64,000 nt of DNA from Oscillospiraceae bacterium (GTDB lineage Bacteria; Bacillota; Clostridia; Oscillospirales; Ruminococcaceae), in contig JAISBB010000001.1 in assembly GCA_031266415.1 (NCBI GenBank), positions 124,001-188,000 of the forward strand, given 5' to 3'. The translations under genes and the position numbers were made by a program. The notes below the pieces were generated by a model. That model did not search any database. It saw only the letters and a program-made list of their open reading frames with translations, and was not told the DNA's origin. Position 1 is the stretch's first letter. The number at the start of each line of letters is the position of its first letter. Of this stretch, positions 44,743 through 54,288 are shown piece after piece.

Positions 44743-47345
44743 CTCTTTTTCACATCCTCATAAACATTCTTCAATTCAATTAAAGCATTCATTGCTTCAA
44801 TTGGGGAGAGTACGTTCACATCTATTCCCTCAATAAATTTACTAACATCACCTAAATCTTGCTGTTTTTTGCCGATATCTTTTTTTTCACCAGATTCGCG
44901 ATTAATATGTTTACATTCCAATTCATTAAGGATTTCAAATGCTCTATTAATAATTCGCTCTGGCAATTTAGAAAATTTTGAAACTTCAATGCCGTAACTT
45001 TTATTAGCTGCTCCTTTAATAATTCGTTTTAAAAATACAATATCATTTTCTCTTTTTTTAACCGCAATATTGTAGTTTTTTACACCATTAAAATCCATTT
45101 CAATATCCGTTATTTCGTGATAGTGAGTTGCAAATAAAGTTTTTGCTCCACAAGCATCTTTATCTAAAATATATTCTAAAATAGACCTGGCAATACTCAT
45201 TCCATCATAAGTTGACGTTCCACGTCCAATTTCGTCTAAAACAACTAAACTTTTCGTTGTTGCATTATTTAAAATATAAGCAACTTCACTCATTTCCACC
45301 ATAAATGTGGATTGCCCAGATACAATATCATCACTTGCTCCAATTCTAGTAAAAACACCATCAACAACTCCAATTTCCGCCTTTGACGCGGGAACAAAAC
45401 ACCCAATTTGTGCCATAATAACAATCAATGCAATTTGCTTCATATAAGTTGATTTTCCTGCCATGTTGGGTCCAGTTATAATTGCAACCTGATTTACATC
45501 ATCATCTAAAATACAATCATTGGCAACAAATCCCCCGCTAAAAAGCAATGCCTCCACCATTGGGTGGCGGCCATCTTTAATTTCCAACTTGCTTTCAAAA
45601 GTTACAATTGGCTTGGTGTATCTGTTTGCAACCGCAACGTTCGCAAAAGAGCACCACACATCTAGTTCAGCTAAAAGGGTTGCTGTCCTGCCAATTCTTG
45701 CCGTTTGGTCAGCAATTCTTTTCACAAGAAGATCAAAAACCTGACTTTCAAGCTTACAAAGTTTTTCATTCGCAGTAAGAATTTTTTCTTCAAGTTCTTT
45801 CAAAGACTGAGTAAAATAACGTTCGCAATTTGCTAAAGTCTGCTTTCTTACATAATGTTCCGGGACCAAAGAAATGTTTAGTTTAGAAACCTCTATATAA
45901 TATCCAAATACTCTATTAAACCCAATTTTAAGTGTTTTTATTCCTGTATTTTTCCGCTCTTCACATTCCATTTTTGCAAGGTAATTTTTCGAATTTTTCA
46001 ATAAATCTCTTAATTCATCAATTGATTTATTGTGGCCATCTTTAATCACACCGGCATCCTTAATAAACGTTGGCGGTTCTTCAAAAATAATTTCGTCTAT
46101 AAGAGTTCTAATATCTTCCAATATATCTAATTTACTGCACAATCCCTTCAACCCTGCTGAATCAAAAGATTTTAATAATTCCTTAATTGCGGGAAGTTTT
46201 CTCAATGTAAATTCAAGATTTCTTAGTTCTCTTGGATTTGTATTTCCAAACACTATTTTTGTTAAAATCCGCTCGATATCAAAAATGCATGAAAATGCAT
46301 CTGTTAAATCCAATAAAATTGTTGGATTTTTAATTAGTTCTTCAACTGCACTTAATCTTTTGTTAATAAGAGCCACATTCACAAGCGGACGCACCAAATA
46401 TTTTCTAAGCAAACGTTTCCCCATTGCCGTTTTTGTTTTATCTAAAACACCAAGCAATGACCCTCGCTTTCCTTTTGTGTGAGAATTTTCCAAGATATCT
46501 AAATTCTTCTGCGACTGTGCATCAAAACTAATAAATTGCGATTCGTTATAGAAATTTATACTAGAAAAACGTTGCAGCCCGTGCTTTTGATTTTCGTAAA
46601 GGTAGCCCATTAATGTTCCAAGCGCAACAACTCCTGGAGAAATCTTCTTTATTCCCAAATTTTCAAGATTTGGTTGCTTAAAATGTTCCAGTAATTTGTT
46701 TACTGCCACACTTTCTTCAAACAAATCACCAGCTAAAACATTTACCGCAATCATCAGCTTTTCTTTAAAAAAACTCATCACAAATCCAAGTTTTTTAATA
46801 TTTACTGTAACCAAAACTTCTTTTGGCAAAAATCGCGCAAGTTCGTTAACAATTTTATATCCAATGTTTTCTTCTTGCAAATCTGTAGCAAAAAGTTCAC
46901 CCGTTGAGCTATCTGCAAAACAAACCCCCGCGACATTTGTTTCTTCACTATAATTCAAACAACATATATAATTGTTTTCATCTTCTTTTAATATGCTGTT
47001 TTCAATTATTGTTCCGGGAGTGATAACGCGCACCACATCTCTTTTAACAAGTCCTTTCGCATCTGTAACATTTTCAACTTGTTCACAAATTGCCACTTTA
47101 TATCCTTTGCCAACCAACTTGGCAACATAACCTTCATATGCATGTATTGGGACCCCACACATTGGAGCTTTTTTATCTTTCCCGCATTCTTTTTTCGTTA
47201 AAGTAAGTTCCAATTCCTTAGAACACAAGATAGCATCCTCAAAAAACATTTCATAAAAATCGCCTAATCTGAAAAATAAAATGTGATCCTGGTGATTGTT
47301 TTTTATATTAAAATATTGCTGCATCATTGGTGAAAGCATTTCCAT
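44739..47345 (-). CDS. mutS: DNA mismatch repair protein MutS
   Basis: Recognises mismatches. The N-terminal mismatch-binding motif is FFRLGDFYEMFFEDA (Phe and Glu for base contact), the ATPase has GPNMAGKSTYMKQ and LDEIGRGTSTYDG, and the tail ends IEAMNALIELKNVYEDV. About 868 residues from ATG 47345; GGAGG lies 14 bases before, a wide spacing, so starts at 47396 or 47381 are possible. mutL is not next to it. Upstream order miaB, YlbF-family gene, mutS matches Bacillus. Confidence 0.95.
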   Translation of the reverse strand: MEMLSPMMQQYFNIKNNHQDHILFFRLGDFYEMFFEDAILCSKELELTLTKKECGKDKKAPMCGVPIHAYEGYVAKLVGKGYKVAICEQVENVTDAKGLVKRDVVRVITPGTIIENSILKEDENNYICCLNYSEETNVAGVCFADSSTGELFATDLQEENIGYKIVNELARFLPKEVLVTVNIKKLGFVMSFFKEKLMIAVNVLAGDLFEESVAVNKLLEHFKQPNLENLGIKKISPGVVALGTLMGYLYENQKHGLQRFSSINFYNESQFISFDAQSQKNLDILENSHTKGKRGSLLGVLDKTKTAMGKRLLRKYLVRPLVNVALINKRLSAVEELIKNPTILLDLTDAFSCIFDIERILTKIVFGNTNPRELRNLEFTLRKLPAIKELLKSFDSAGLKGLCSKLDILEDIRTLIDEIIFEEPPTFIKDAGVIKDGHNKSIDELRDLLKNSKNYLAKMECEERKNTGIKTLKIGFNRVFGYYIEVSKLNISLVPEHYVRKQTLANCERYFTQSLKELEEKILTANEKLCKLESQVFDLLVKRIADQTARIGRTATLLAELDVWCSFANVAVANRYTKPIVTFESKLEIKDGRHPMVEALLFSGGFVANDCILDDDVNQVAIITGPNMAGKSTYMKQIALIVIMAQIGCFVPASKAEIGVVDGVFTRIGASDDIVSGQSTFMVEMSEVAYILNNATTKSLVVLDEIGRGTSTYDGMSIARSILEYILDKDACGAKTLFATHYHEITDIEMDFNGVKNYNIAVKKRENDIVFLKRIIKGAANKSYGIEVSKFSKLPERIINRAFEILNELECKHINRESGEKKDIGKKQQDLGDVSKFIEGIDVNVLSPIEAMNALIELKNVYEDVKKR

Positions 47346-47588
47346 ATCCGTGTTCCACAACCTCCAATCTTCAAAGGCCATTACTTTAAGTTTCATAAAT
47401 TAATTGGTAAACAAGCATTCACCATTTCCATTAATCAATTCCTCAATAAAAGTAAGATCAAAAATCTAAATTTCTACAATCATAAAACATCAATTCGCGC
47501 ACTCTACACGCTATGTTAGCTCTAGTCAAAAAACTTTTAAAAAATACAGAAGCGCGTTAAAGAACAAACTACTGCATGGCTTAGGTTA

Positions 47589-48011
47589 TCAACCACCACC
47601 ACAACCGCCGCAGCCACCATAACCACAACCACCGCATGAAGAATGGCAAGAAGCAACATCAACTAAATCTGGATTCGCACCCTTTATAACTTCAATCAAA
47701 ATATAATTCATGCTATCGATTAATTTATCTATTTCTGCCTTCGCTGCCACAAAAGTTGCCATTTTCGAATCAATCGTTATTTCATCATAAAGCGTTTTTA
47801 GCTCCGAACTTAATTTGGTTGCATTTTTTGAATTCCCGCTGCCATTTGCCAATTCCACATCAAGGGCTTTTTTCACTGCATTAAGTTTTGCAATTTTTTC
47901 TTGAAATAGCTCACTTAACTTAACCTCCGTTTGCGCTTTTCTGTACCTTAATACCACATCATCTTTTTGTAATTTTTTAGTAAGTTCTTTAAATGAATCA
48001 AGAAACTCCAT
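47589..48011 (-). CDS. YlbF/YmcA-family regulator with Cys-Gly tail
   Basis: 140 residues. Mostly helical (about 1-110), like the YlbF/YmcA proteins that act with YaaT on RNase Y in Bacillus. The C-terminus is unusual: SCHSSCGGCGYGGCGGCGGG has five cysteines in 20 residues. A position between miaB and mutS equals that of ymcA in Bacillus. A metal or iron-sulfur role of the tail is an inference. The 47397-47588 spacer before mutS holds no gene. Confidence 0.8.
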   Translation of the reverse strand: MEFLDSFKELTKKLQKDDVVLRYRKAQTEVKLSELFQEKIAKLNAVKKALDVELANGSGNSKNATKLSSELKTLYDEITIDSKMATFVAAKAEIDKLIDSMNYILIEVIKGANPDLVDVASCHSSCGGCGYGGCGGCGGG

Positions 48012-48037
48012 TCTATTTCAAACCTTTCCTCTCAACA

Positions 48038-49438
48038 TTAAATTTTAACACCAATCAAATTCCGCCTGGTTGCTGTTTCAATTACAATCGTCACAAACTC
48101 ACCAAGTAAAGCCTCTGTTCCGGCAAATTCCACTCCAAGCCCTCCGTCACATTTGCCCCAAAGTGTAAACTTCCCACTACTTTCTGTCACTTGCTCTGGA
48201 AGAACAACCTTTTTTTCACCAATCCGTTTGGAATTTTGCTCATCATATACTTCATTTTGAATACTCAGTAACTGTTTAAACCACACTTTTTTCTCAGCCC
48301 TCGGCACAATATCTGGCATCTGTGCTGCCCGAGTTCCCTCTCTTGGCGAGTAAATAAAAGTGAACAGTTGGTCAAATTTCACACGTTTAATCAATTCCAA
48401 AGTTTCGAGGAAGTCTTCTTCTGTTTCACCTGGAAACCCTGCAATTATGTCACTGCCAATTGTTACCCCTGGAATTTGCTCTCTAATGTGTGCAATTAAT
48501 TCCAAATATTCTTCACTTGTGTACCCCCGATTCATAAGTTTTAACACTTTATTACTGCCACTTTGAACCGGCAAATGAAATTGCTTGCAAATTTTTTTAC
48601 TTTGCGCAACTACAGCAACAAGCTCACTTGAACAATCTTTGGGGTGCGAAGTAAGAAACCGCACCCTAAACTCACCCGGTAACTTATTAATTGCCAAAAG
48701 CAACTTTGCAAAATTAATTTGTGATGGTAATCCTTTCCCATAAGAGTTAACATTTTGCCCAAGTAATAAAATCTCTTTAAAACCTTCCTGAAGCCCTTTT
48801 TTTACCTCTGCAATCACATTTTCTGGTACGCGACTGCGCTCTTTTCCACGCACATACGGAACAACACAATAACTGCAAAAATTATCACACCCGTACATAA
48901 CAGGAACAAGGCACCGAATATTTAAACCACGTTTAATTGGCAATTTTTCAACAATTTCGTCAGTTGCTTGAGTTACAATTACCCTTTTTCGTTCAAGCAA
49001 AACCTCTTTCAAAAATTCTGGAAGTTGATGAATTAAATTTGTGCCAAAAATTAAATCTAAAAACGGGAATCGCACACCAAGCTGTTCTGCAATTCCTTTT
49101 TGCTGCACCATGCAACCACAAACCCCAATAATCACATTCTTACTCTGTTTCAAATCTTTTAAAGCACCAATGTGGCTCCAAACTCTCTCATTTGCAGTAT
49201 GGCGTACCCCACAAGTGTTGAAGATTATGAAATCACTGTTTTCCATATTTAAAGTATGGGTTAGCCCTAACAACTCAAAAACGCCACAAATCCGCTCTGA
49301 ATCTGAAACATTTTGCTGGCAACCATAAGAGTGAACAAAATAACTTAATTCACCTTTTTCTTGTACATAATCCCGTATTTCATCTATAGAGTTTGCATTT
49401 TGATTAAAATCAAACCTCACATTGCCCAATAAATTCAA
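48038..49438 (-). CDS. miaB: tRNA-2-methylthio-N6-dimethylallyladenosine synthase
   Basis: Radical SAM enzyme that adds a methylthio group at A37 of tRNAs. Three N-terminal cluster cysteines (SYGCQQN, NTCGVR, GVCGCMVQ), the radical SAM CxxxCxxC in YGCDNFCSYCVVPY, and a C-terminal TRAM domain are seen. 466 residues. Its start overlaps the preceding gene's stop. Confidence 0.95.
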   Translation of the reverse strand: MNLLGNVRFDFNQNANSIDEIRDYVQEKGELSYFVHSYGCQQNVSDSERICGVFELLGLTHTLNMENSDFIIFNTCGVRHTANERVWSHIGALKDLKQSKNVIIGVCGCMVQQKGIAEQLGVRFPFLDLIFGTNLIHQLPEFLKEVLLERKRVIVTQATDEIVEKLPIKRGLNIRCLVPVMYGCDNFCSYCVVPYVRGKERSRVPENVIAEVKKGLQEGFKEILLLGQNVNSYGKGLPSQINFAKLLLAINKLPGEFRVRFLTSHPKDCSSELVAVVAQSKKICKQFHLPVQSGSNKVLKLMNRGYTSEEYLELIAHIREQIPGVTIGSDIIAGFPGETEEDFLETLELIKRVKFDQLFTFIYSPREGTRAAQMPDIVPRAEKKVWFKQLLSIQNEVYDEQNSKRIGEKKVVLPEQVTESSGKFTLWGKCDGGLGVEFAGTEALLGEFVTIVIETATRRNLIGVKI

Positions 49439-50121
49439 CTCTTTAAACTCGCCTCCAGATCTTTAACTGCCAGCAATATATATTTTCCATGCTCCTTTTT
49501 AAGCGTATATAGCATACTCTTGTCGACCTGTAAATTCCCACGCTCACTTTTAGTCAGCATTTGCAAGCGGACATAATTAACCGTTAATGTAATTACATTC
49601 CCCTTCTTTTTTATGTTTGCAATTTGTGGAACATAACTGCTTCCCTGAGCTGCCAACTGCACGTAATAAACTGCTTCCTCTGACCTATATGTACAATAAA
49701 ATCCCGAGAGATCACGCAGATTTTGGTGCACAAGTTTACGTTTTGTGCCAAAAATCTCGCTTAAACTTATTTCAAAATCGCTCTGTGGAATAATATACTC
49801 ACCTTCATCATTTTTTGCATATTTTTTCTCTCCGTTCACAAAAATATTATTAAGTGCGATTTCTAATAGTAAGTCGTTACTCAATTTCGAATCCTCAGCA
49901 AACTGCGGTGGATCACACAACAAAACAGGCATAATAAATTGTGTTAAACGCTCTTTTGCGCGCTCTGTTCCCCAAATATATTTAAATATGCCAAAAACCC
50001 AACCAACGACCGTAAAAAGCCCCACTAATATAAAAAATGCAACAATAAAACCTGTCCAAAGATTTTTTTTATTTGTTTTACTTAACTGCTCTTTAAAATC
50101 CATTGCAAACCCACATTTCAT
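49435..50121 (-). CDS. Unknown single-pass membrane protein
   Basis: 228 residues. One hydrophobic segment (about 22-46, WTGFIVAFFILVGLF) then a soluble domain with mixed strands and helices, presumably outside the cell. No family recognised. The start overlaps the aroE stop (ATGA), though an in-frame ATG six codons later is equally good; its end overlaps miaB. Conserved reading through tight coupling supports a real gene, but not a function. Confidence 0.8.
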   Translation of the reverse strand: MKCGFAMDFKEQLSKTNKKNLWTGFIVAFFILVGLFTVVGWVFGIFKYIWGTERAKERLTQFIMPVLLCDPPQFAEDSKLSNDLLLEIALNNIFVNGEKKYAKNDEGEYIIPQSDFEISLSEIFGTKRKLVHQNLRDLSGFYCTYRSEEAVYYVQLAAQGSSYVPQIANIKKKGNVITLTVNYVRLQMLTKSERGNLQVDKSMLYTLKKEHGKYILLAVKDLEASLKS

Positions 50122-50957
50122 AACTTCTGCATTAAGTCATCTATTAATTGCTCAATCACACCATCTTCAAAAGATGCCCCATACCACAATTTGTGAGCCA
50201 TCACAGCCTGCCACACCAACATGGGGAACCCCGAACAACACTTTTTACCATGTTTTTTTGCCATCTTTATAAGTGCTGTTTCTTTAGGATTGTACACAAC
50301 ATCAAAAACAAAATCTACCTGCTTTAAAACCTCAGTTCCAAAAACAAACGAATCATTTCGCGGATATGTTCCAACGGGTGTTGCATTAATCAAAAGCTCA
50401 AATTTGCCGTTACCTATGCCATTATTTAAATCACAAACATATATATTCACAAAATTGTTCGCGGTTTTTAAGGCTTTCAGCAACTCTTGCAATCTTTGCG
50501 AATAAAAATTCCGAACCACTACTGTTACATGCTCTGCACCAGCAACAACAAGCGAAACAGCAATTGCTCTGGCTGTTGCGCCACAACCAATAACACAAAA
50601 CCTTTTGACCTTTAATGCCCCCAACTGTTCTAACGATTGCAAAAAACCAAAAACATCTGTATTATAACCACACAAATTGCCTTCGTTATTTTTAACTGTA
50701 TTAATACTCCCCAATAATCGAACATCATCTTCAACTGAAACATGCGCCAAAACCGCCTGCTTATATGGGATTGTCACATTAAATCCATCTAATGCGTTTA
50801 AAGTTTGCCAAACTTGCTTTTTTCCAAAATCTGCGCGAGGGATTTCCAAAATCTCATATTTGGCTGGCACACCACTAACGGTAAACAAGTTTTCGTGAAC
50901 TTTTACTGAAAAAGAATACGACAAATCTTCGCCTATCAAAGCATATTTTTTAAACAT
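50118..50957 (-). CDS. aroE: Shikimate dehydrogenase
   Basis: Reduces 3-dehydroshikimate with NADPH. GFNVTIPYKQAV holds the catalytic lysine, VIGCGATARAIAVSL the cofactor site, and LINATPVGTYPRND a family signature. 279 residues. It is 52 bases after efp. aroB and aroK also lie in this window but in other units. Confidence 0.95.
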   Translation of the reverse strand: MFKKYALIGEDLSYSFSVKVHENLFTVSGVPAKYEILEIPRADFGKKQVWQTLNALDGFNVTIPYKQAVLAHVSVEDDVRLLGSINTVKNNEGNLCGYNTDVFGFLQSLEQLGALKVKRFCVIGCGATARAIAVSLVVAGAEHVTVVVRNFYSQRLQELLKALKTANNFVNIYVCDLNNGIGNGKFELLINATPVGTYPRNDSFVFGTEVLKQVDFVFDVVYNPKETALIKMAKKHGKKCCSGFPMLVWQAVMAHKLWYGASFEDGVIEQLIDDLMQKL

Positions 50958-51009
50958 AAACTGCTCCTTATATGCTTTATAAAAAATGTTACAATAAACA
51001 TTTAAGTAC

Positions 51010-51567
51010 TCACGCCCGTTCCATATATTCCCCCGTTCTTGTATCTATTTTGATCTTATCTCCTTCATTAATGAACATGGGCACCTTTATTTCCGCACCT
51101 GTTTCTAATGTCACAAGCTTTGTTACATTAGTCGCTGTATCCCCTTTAACACCAGGTTCCGCGTGAGTTACTTCAAGAATAACGAAAAATGGCAATTCAA
51201 CACCAAATACACTACCTTTAAACGACATTATTTTCATGCCCATATTTTCTTTGGCAAACTTGAAATTTGCATCCAAAACATCTTTATTTATTGGCACAGT
51301 TTCATATGTTTCATTATCCATGAAATAATATAGATTGTCTTTATTATACAAGTACTGCATCTCTTTTCTTTCAACAAACGCCTCTTGAAACTTGTCAGAG
51401 GGGCTAAACACCCGTTCTAACACCGATCCACTAATCATGTTCCTTATTTTTGTTCTAACAAATGCCGCACCTTTCCCAGGCTTAACATGTTGAAATTCAA
51501 TAATTTGGTAAGCACTCCCATCCATTTCAAATGTTACGCCATTCCTAAAATCACCTGCCGAAACCAT
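51010..51567 (-). CDS. efp: Elongation factor P
   Basis: Relieves ribosome stalling at proline runs. KPGKGAAFVRTKIRN is the modification loop (lysine about residue 32), and the C-terminal domain ends GDKIKIDTRTGEYMERA. 185 residues, full length. It lies between aroK and aroE. Confidence 0.97.
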   Translation of the reverse strand: MVSAGDFRNGVTFEMDGSAYQIIEFQHVKPGKGAAFVRTKIRNMISGSVLERVFSPSDKFQEAFVERKEMQYLYNKDNLYYFMDNETYETVPINKDVLDANFKFAKENMGMKIMSFKGSVFGVELPFFVILEVTHAEPGVKGDTATNVTKLVTLETGAEIKVPMFINEGDKIKIDTRTGEYMERA

Positions 51568-51579
51568 TGCTTTGCCCCC

Positions 51580-52038
51580 TTAACTACTAATTACTATATC
51601 GCTAATTTCTAAAAATAATTTTCTGCGCTGCCTAAATAATTCCTGCAATTGCTCTTTTGTGAAATCAACAACTAGCGGCCTATTCGAATCTTTGATTCTA
51701 AGGTAACAGGTTTCAAAATCCGTATCTAAGAAAATTATAGCAAAATCAGCTGAAAACATCAACACATTCTCCAATGATTCAAATGTGCCACCACCCACAG
51801 CAATCACCACATTTTTCAGCTCTGCCAAATTTCTACAATAATTCATTTCACATTTTCTAAAATAAGGTGCTCCAAATCTTTCGAATATCTTTTTAACTGA
51901 AATGCCTTCCTGGTTTTCAATCATTTCATCTAAATCTAAAAACTTTAGTTCTTTTTTCATTGCAAAGCGCTGCCCCCAAGTGGATTTCCCAGCTCCCATA
52001 AAACCACAAATCACAATCTCGGTTCCACTATTTTTCAC
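51580..52038 (-). CDS. aroK: Shikimate kinase
   Basis: Phosphorylates shikimate. P-loop GFMGAGKSTWGQRFA, LDLDEMIE, FRKCEMNYCR, VAVGGGTFE and SNRPLV match the family. About 152 residues, slightly short. In the last motif RRKLFLEISD replaces the usual RxxxYxxxAD (Tyr to Phe), a mild change. The start overlaps the stop of the RnfE-like gene. Confidence 0.92.
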   Translation of the reverse strand: MKNSGTEIVICGFMGAGKSTWGQRFAMKKELKFLDLDEMIENQEGISVKKIFERFGAPYFRKCEMNYCRNLAELKNVVIAVGGGTFESLENVLMFSADFAIIFLDTDFETCYLRIKDSNRPLVVDFTKEQLQELFRQRRKLFLEISDIVISS

Positions 52039-52640
52039 TCTTCAGCATCCTCATAATCGGTTAATTTATTAATTAACCCCAAAAAACACCCCATAATAAC
52101 AAAACCACCAAAAGGAGCCAAAAATCCTTTAAGCTTAGGGCTTGGGAACGAAACATCCCAAATTGTTCCACTACCCAACCATTCACGCAAACACGAAATC
52201 AACAGTATTTGGATACTGAAAAACGAAATATAAAACAGGTTATTTTTAATGCTAAACGGTTTATTGGCGTTCCCTGTTCTTGTAAACACACTATAATTGC
52301 TTAATGCAAAAGAATGCAACACCAAAAGTGGAAAATAAATCTTGTTTAAATCAGCAATAAACGGAGATATTTTTTTAAGTTGTGGCAAACTAACAGCATA
52401 AACCAAGCAAGAAACAAAAATACTAACGTAGGCCCGTAATTTTCTGCGTATCTGATTACCAAACAATTGCTGCACCGCTGTTGATACCAAAACCATTAAA
52501 CTTAAAACGATTAAAACTGCACACCCTGCCTTCAAAGAATTACCACAAACCACAATTGGTGCCGCAAATAACTGAGTTAAAAACAATTCGTTTTTATTTT
52601 TTATTTTTCTCCATATTGTGCTTGCTGCCACTTTCATCAC
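52035..52640 (-). CDS. Orphan Rnf/Nqr-family membrane subunit (RnfE-like)
   Basis: 201 residues with about six membrane segments. The helix pattern and the motif CLREWLGSGTIWD resemble RnfE/RnfA (REILGSGT), subunits of the ion-pumping ferredoxin:NAD oxidoreductase. No other rnf gene is nearby, and the sequence is diverged, for example in the N-terminal region where RnfE has NPVFVQ-like text. It may serve a complex encoded elsewhere or have a new role. It is coupled to aroK. Confidence 0.65.
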   Translation of the reverse strand: MMKVAASTIWRKIKNKNELFLTQLFAAPIVVCGNSLKAGCAVLIVLSLMVLVSTAVQQLFGNQIRRKLRAYVSIFVSCLVYAVSLPQLKKISPFIADLNKIYFPLLVLHSFALSNYSVFTRTGNANKPFSIKNNLFYISFFSIQILLISCLREWLGSGTIWDVSFPSPKLKGFLAPFGGFVIMGCFLGLINKLTDYEDAEE

Positions 52641-52666
52641 ACATTCCCATTTTTAATTTCGCTAAA

Positions 52667-53479
52667 TTAACCCGGTTCATAATTCTTTCGCAAATAATTA
52701 TACAAATATTGTTGTGCAATCCCTTCAAAACCTTCAAACTCTCTTGGCCAACCGTTCGGAAAATATTTCAACAGCCCCCTCCTTATCCAAACATCCACCG
52801 GCGCTACATTGTAGCGACCAAAACCATAAAGCAATACACAGGCTGCAATTTTCGGACCAACCCCATCGATTTTCATTAATGCAGCTTTTGCAAAATCGCT
52901 AGATTTTGTTCCAAGTTTACCTAATTCAAGCCTTCCTGTTAGCACTCGATTCGCAGCAGACAAAATATACCTTGCCCTAAATCCCACACCAACCTTCTTT
53001 AAATCTTCAAGCGTCAAATTTGCCAACTGCTCGGCACTAGGGAAAGCGTAAACCTCATCATCAATTGGAGTACCCGCCAATCTACATAATTTATCTATCA
53101 GCCCTTTTATCCGCTTAATATTATTATTTTGACTGATTATGAATGATATTAATGTTTCCCATGGGTCTTGTTTTAAAATCCTAATTCCCGGAGAAAATTT
53201 ATATGCTAATTTTAAAACTGGGATTTTTTTCAATGCCGTTTCTAGAAATTCATAATCTCTGTTTAAGGCAAAATAACTACTCCAAAAATCTAAATTGCAG
53301 TTCTTTAGTTCTTCTAAAAAAATATTTTCCCTAGTTTGCCAAATTCTTGCTGATTTATCATTTACAACTCCACAAAAGACCCCATCTTCAATTTCTTGCC
53401 ACCGGAAACATTGCCCACACATTAACGTATTTTTAAGGGAAAAGTTACTGGAGGTACACAATTTAACAATAAAGCTCAA
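52667..53479 (-). CDS. ogg: 8-oxoguanine DNA glycosylase/AP lyase (Ogg1 type)
   Basis: Removes oxidised guanine. GQCFRWQEI near the start, DPWETLISFIISQNNNI, the helix-hairpin-helix with lysine IDGVGPKIAACVLL and the catalytic aspartate in VAPVDVWIRRGL are visible. 270 residues, TTG start overlapping the HAD gene's stop. With nth, mutS and uvrC it adds to the repair genes in this region. Confidence 0.93.
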   Translation of the reverse strand: MSFIVKLCTSSNFSLKNTLMCGQCFRWQEIEDGVFCGVVNDKSARIWQTRENIFLEELKNCNLDFWSSYFALNRDYEFLETALKKIPVLKLAYKFSPGIRILKQDPWETLISFIISQNNNIKRIKGLIDKLCRLAGTPIDDEVYAFPSAEQLANLTLEDLKKVGVGFRARYILSAANRVLTGRLELGKLGTKSSDFAKAALMKIDGVGPKIAACVLLYGFGRYNVAPVDVWIRRGLLKYFPNGWPREFEGFEGIAQQYLYNYLRKNYEPG

Positions 53480-54285
53480 TTACCATATTTCCTCTCCACA
53501 ATGCTTAAAACATCCACCAGCGACTTATCAACATTTTCCACAACATATTTACAAAGTTTTTTTATTACTTCTGGGGCGTGCGCCATTGCTACAGAGTATC
53601 CAGCTATCTCCAGTATTTCAAGGTCATTGTAATAATCACCAATTGCAAAAACATCTTCCATGCGAACATTTATAATTTCTACTAATTTAAGCAATGCCGC
53701 ACCTTTAGAAACTGCCTTGGGTAATATCTCAACAAACATTTCCGCAGAACATACAACCTTAAGATCTTCGCCAACTATTCCATTCAAAAATTCACATATT
53801 TCCTGACTCTTTTCTTTATCACACGTAATTACAACCTTAAGCATATTAACACAATCTTGCGGTTTAACAGCACTTGGCTTTATATTAAAATCTTCAAAAA
53901 ACCAGTCCAAATATTTATCTTCTTTTACCATGTAATAGCAACTAAGATCCGCCATTAAAATCCCACAATCTTTATACTTTTCTGCCACTTTTGCAATGAC
54001 ATCAGCCACTGTTGACGGCTGATATTCAACAAATAGACATTTTTCTTGCGCATAATCATAAATACAGCTGCCGTTATATAAAATTGCTGGGACATTTGCC
54101 TTTAACTTTTTATGGATCTCCCTTGTTGCATTTACGCAACGGCCCGTTGCAACTGTAAGCAACATGTTCGCATGAATAATTTCTTGTGCCGCTTTTAAAT
54201 TCTCAAGTGATATATCTGCAGCCTTGGGAACAATTGTTCCATCAACATCGGTAATCACCAAAATCTTTTTCTGTTTATTTTCCAA
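53476..54285 (-). CDS. HAD-family phosphatase, Cof type
   Basis: Cytoplasmic phosphatase acting on small sugar or cofactor phosphates; the substrate cannot be told. ITDVDGTIVP is motif I with the nucleophile aspartate, VATGRCVNA motif II, lysine in LPKAVSKGAAL motif III and IGDYYNDLEIL motif IV; the cap is type C2B. 269 residues. Confidence 0.9.
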   Translation of the reverse strand: MENKQKKILVITDVDGTIVPKAADISLENLKAAQEIIHANMLLTVATGRCVNATREIHKKLKANVPAILYNGSCIYDYAQEKCLFVEYQPSTVADVIAKVAEKYKDCGILMADLSCYYMVKEDKYLDWFFEDFNIKPSAVKPQDCVNMLKVVITCDKEKSQEICEFLNGIVGEDLKVVCSAEMFVEILPKAVSKGAALLKLVEIINVRMEDVFAIGDYYNDLEILEIAGYSVAMAHAPEVIKKLCKYVVENVDKSLVDVLSIVERKYGN

Positions 54286-54288
54286 ATT

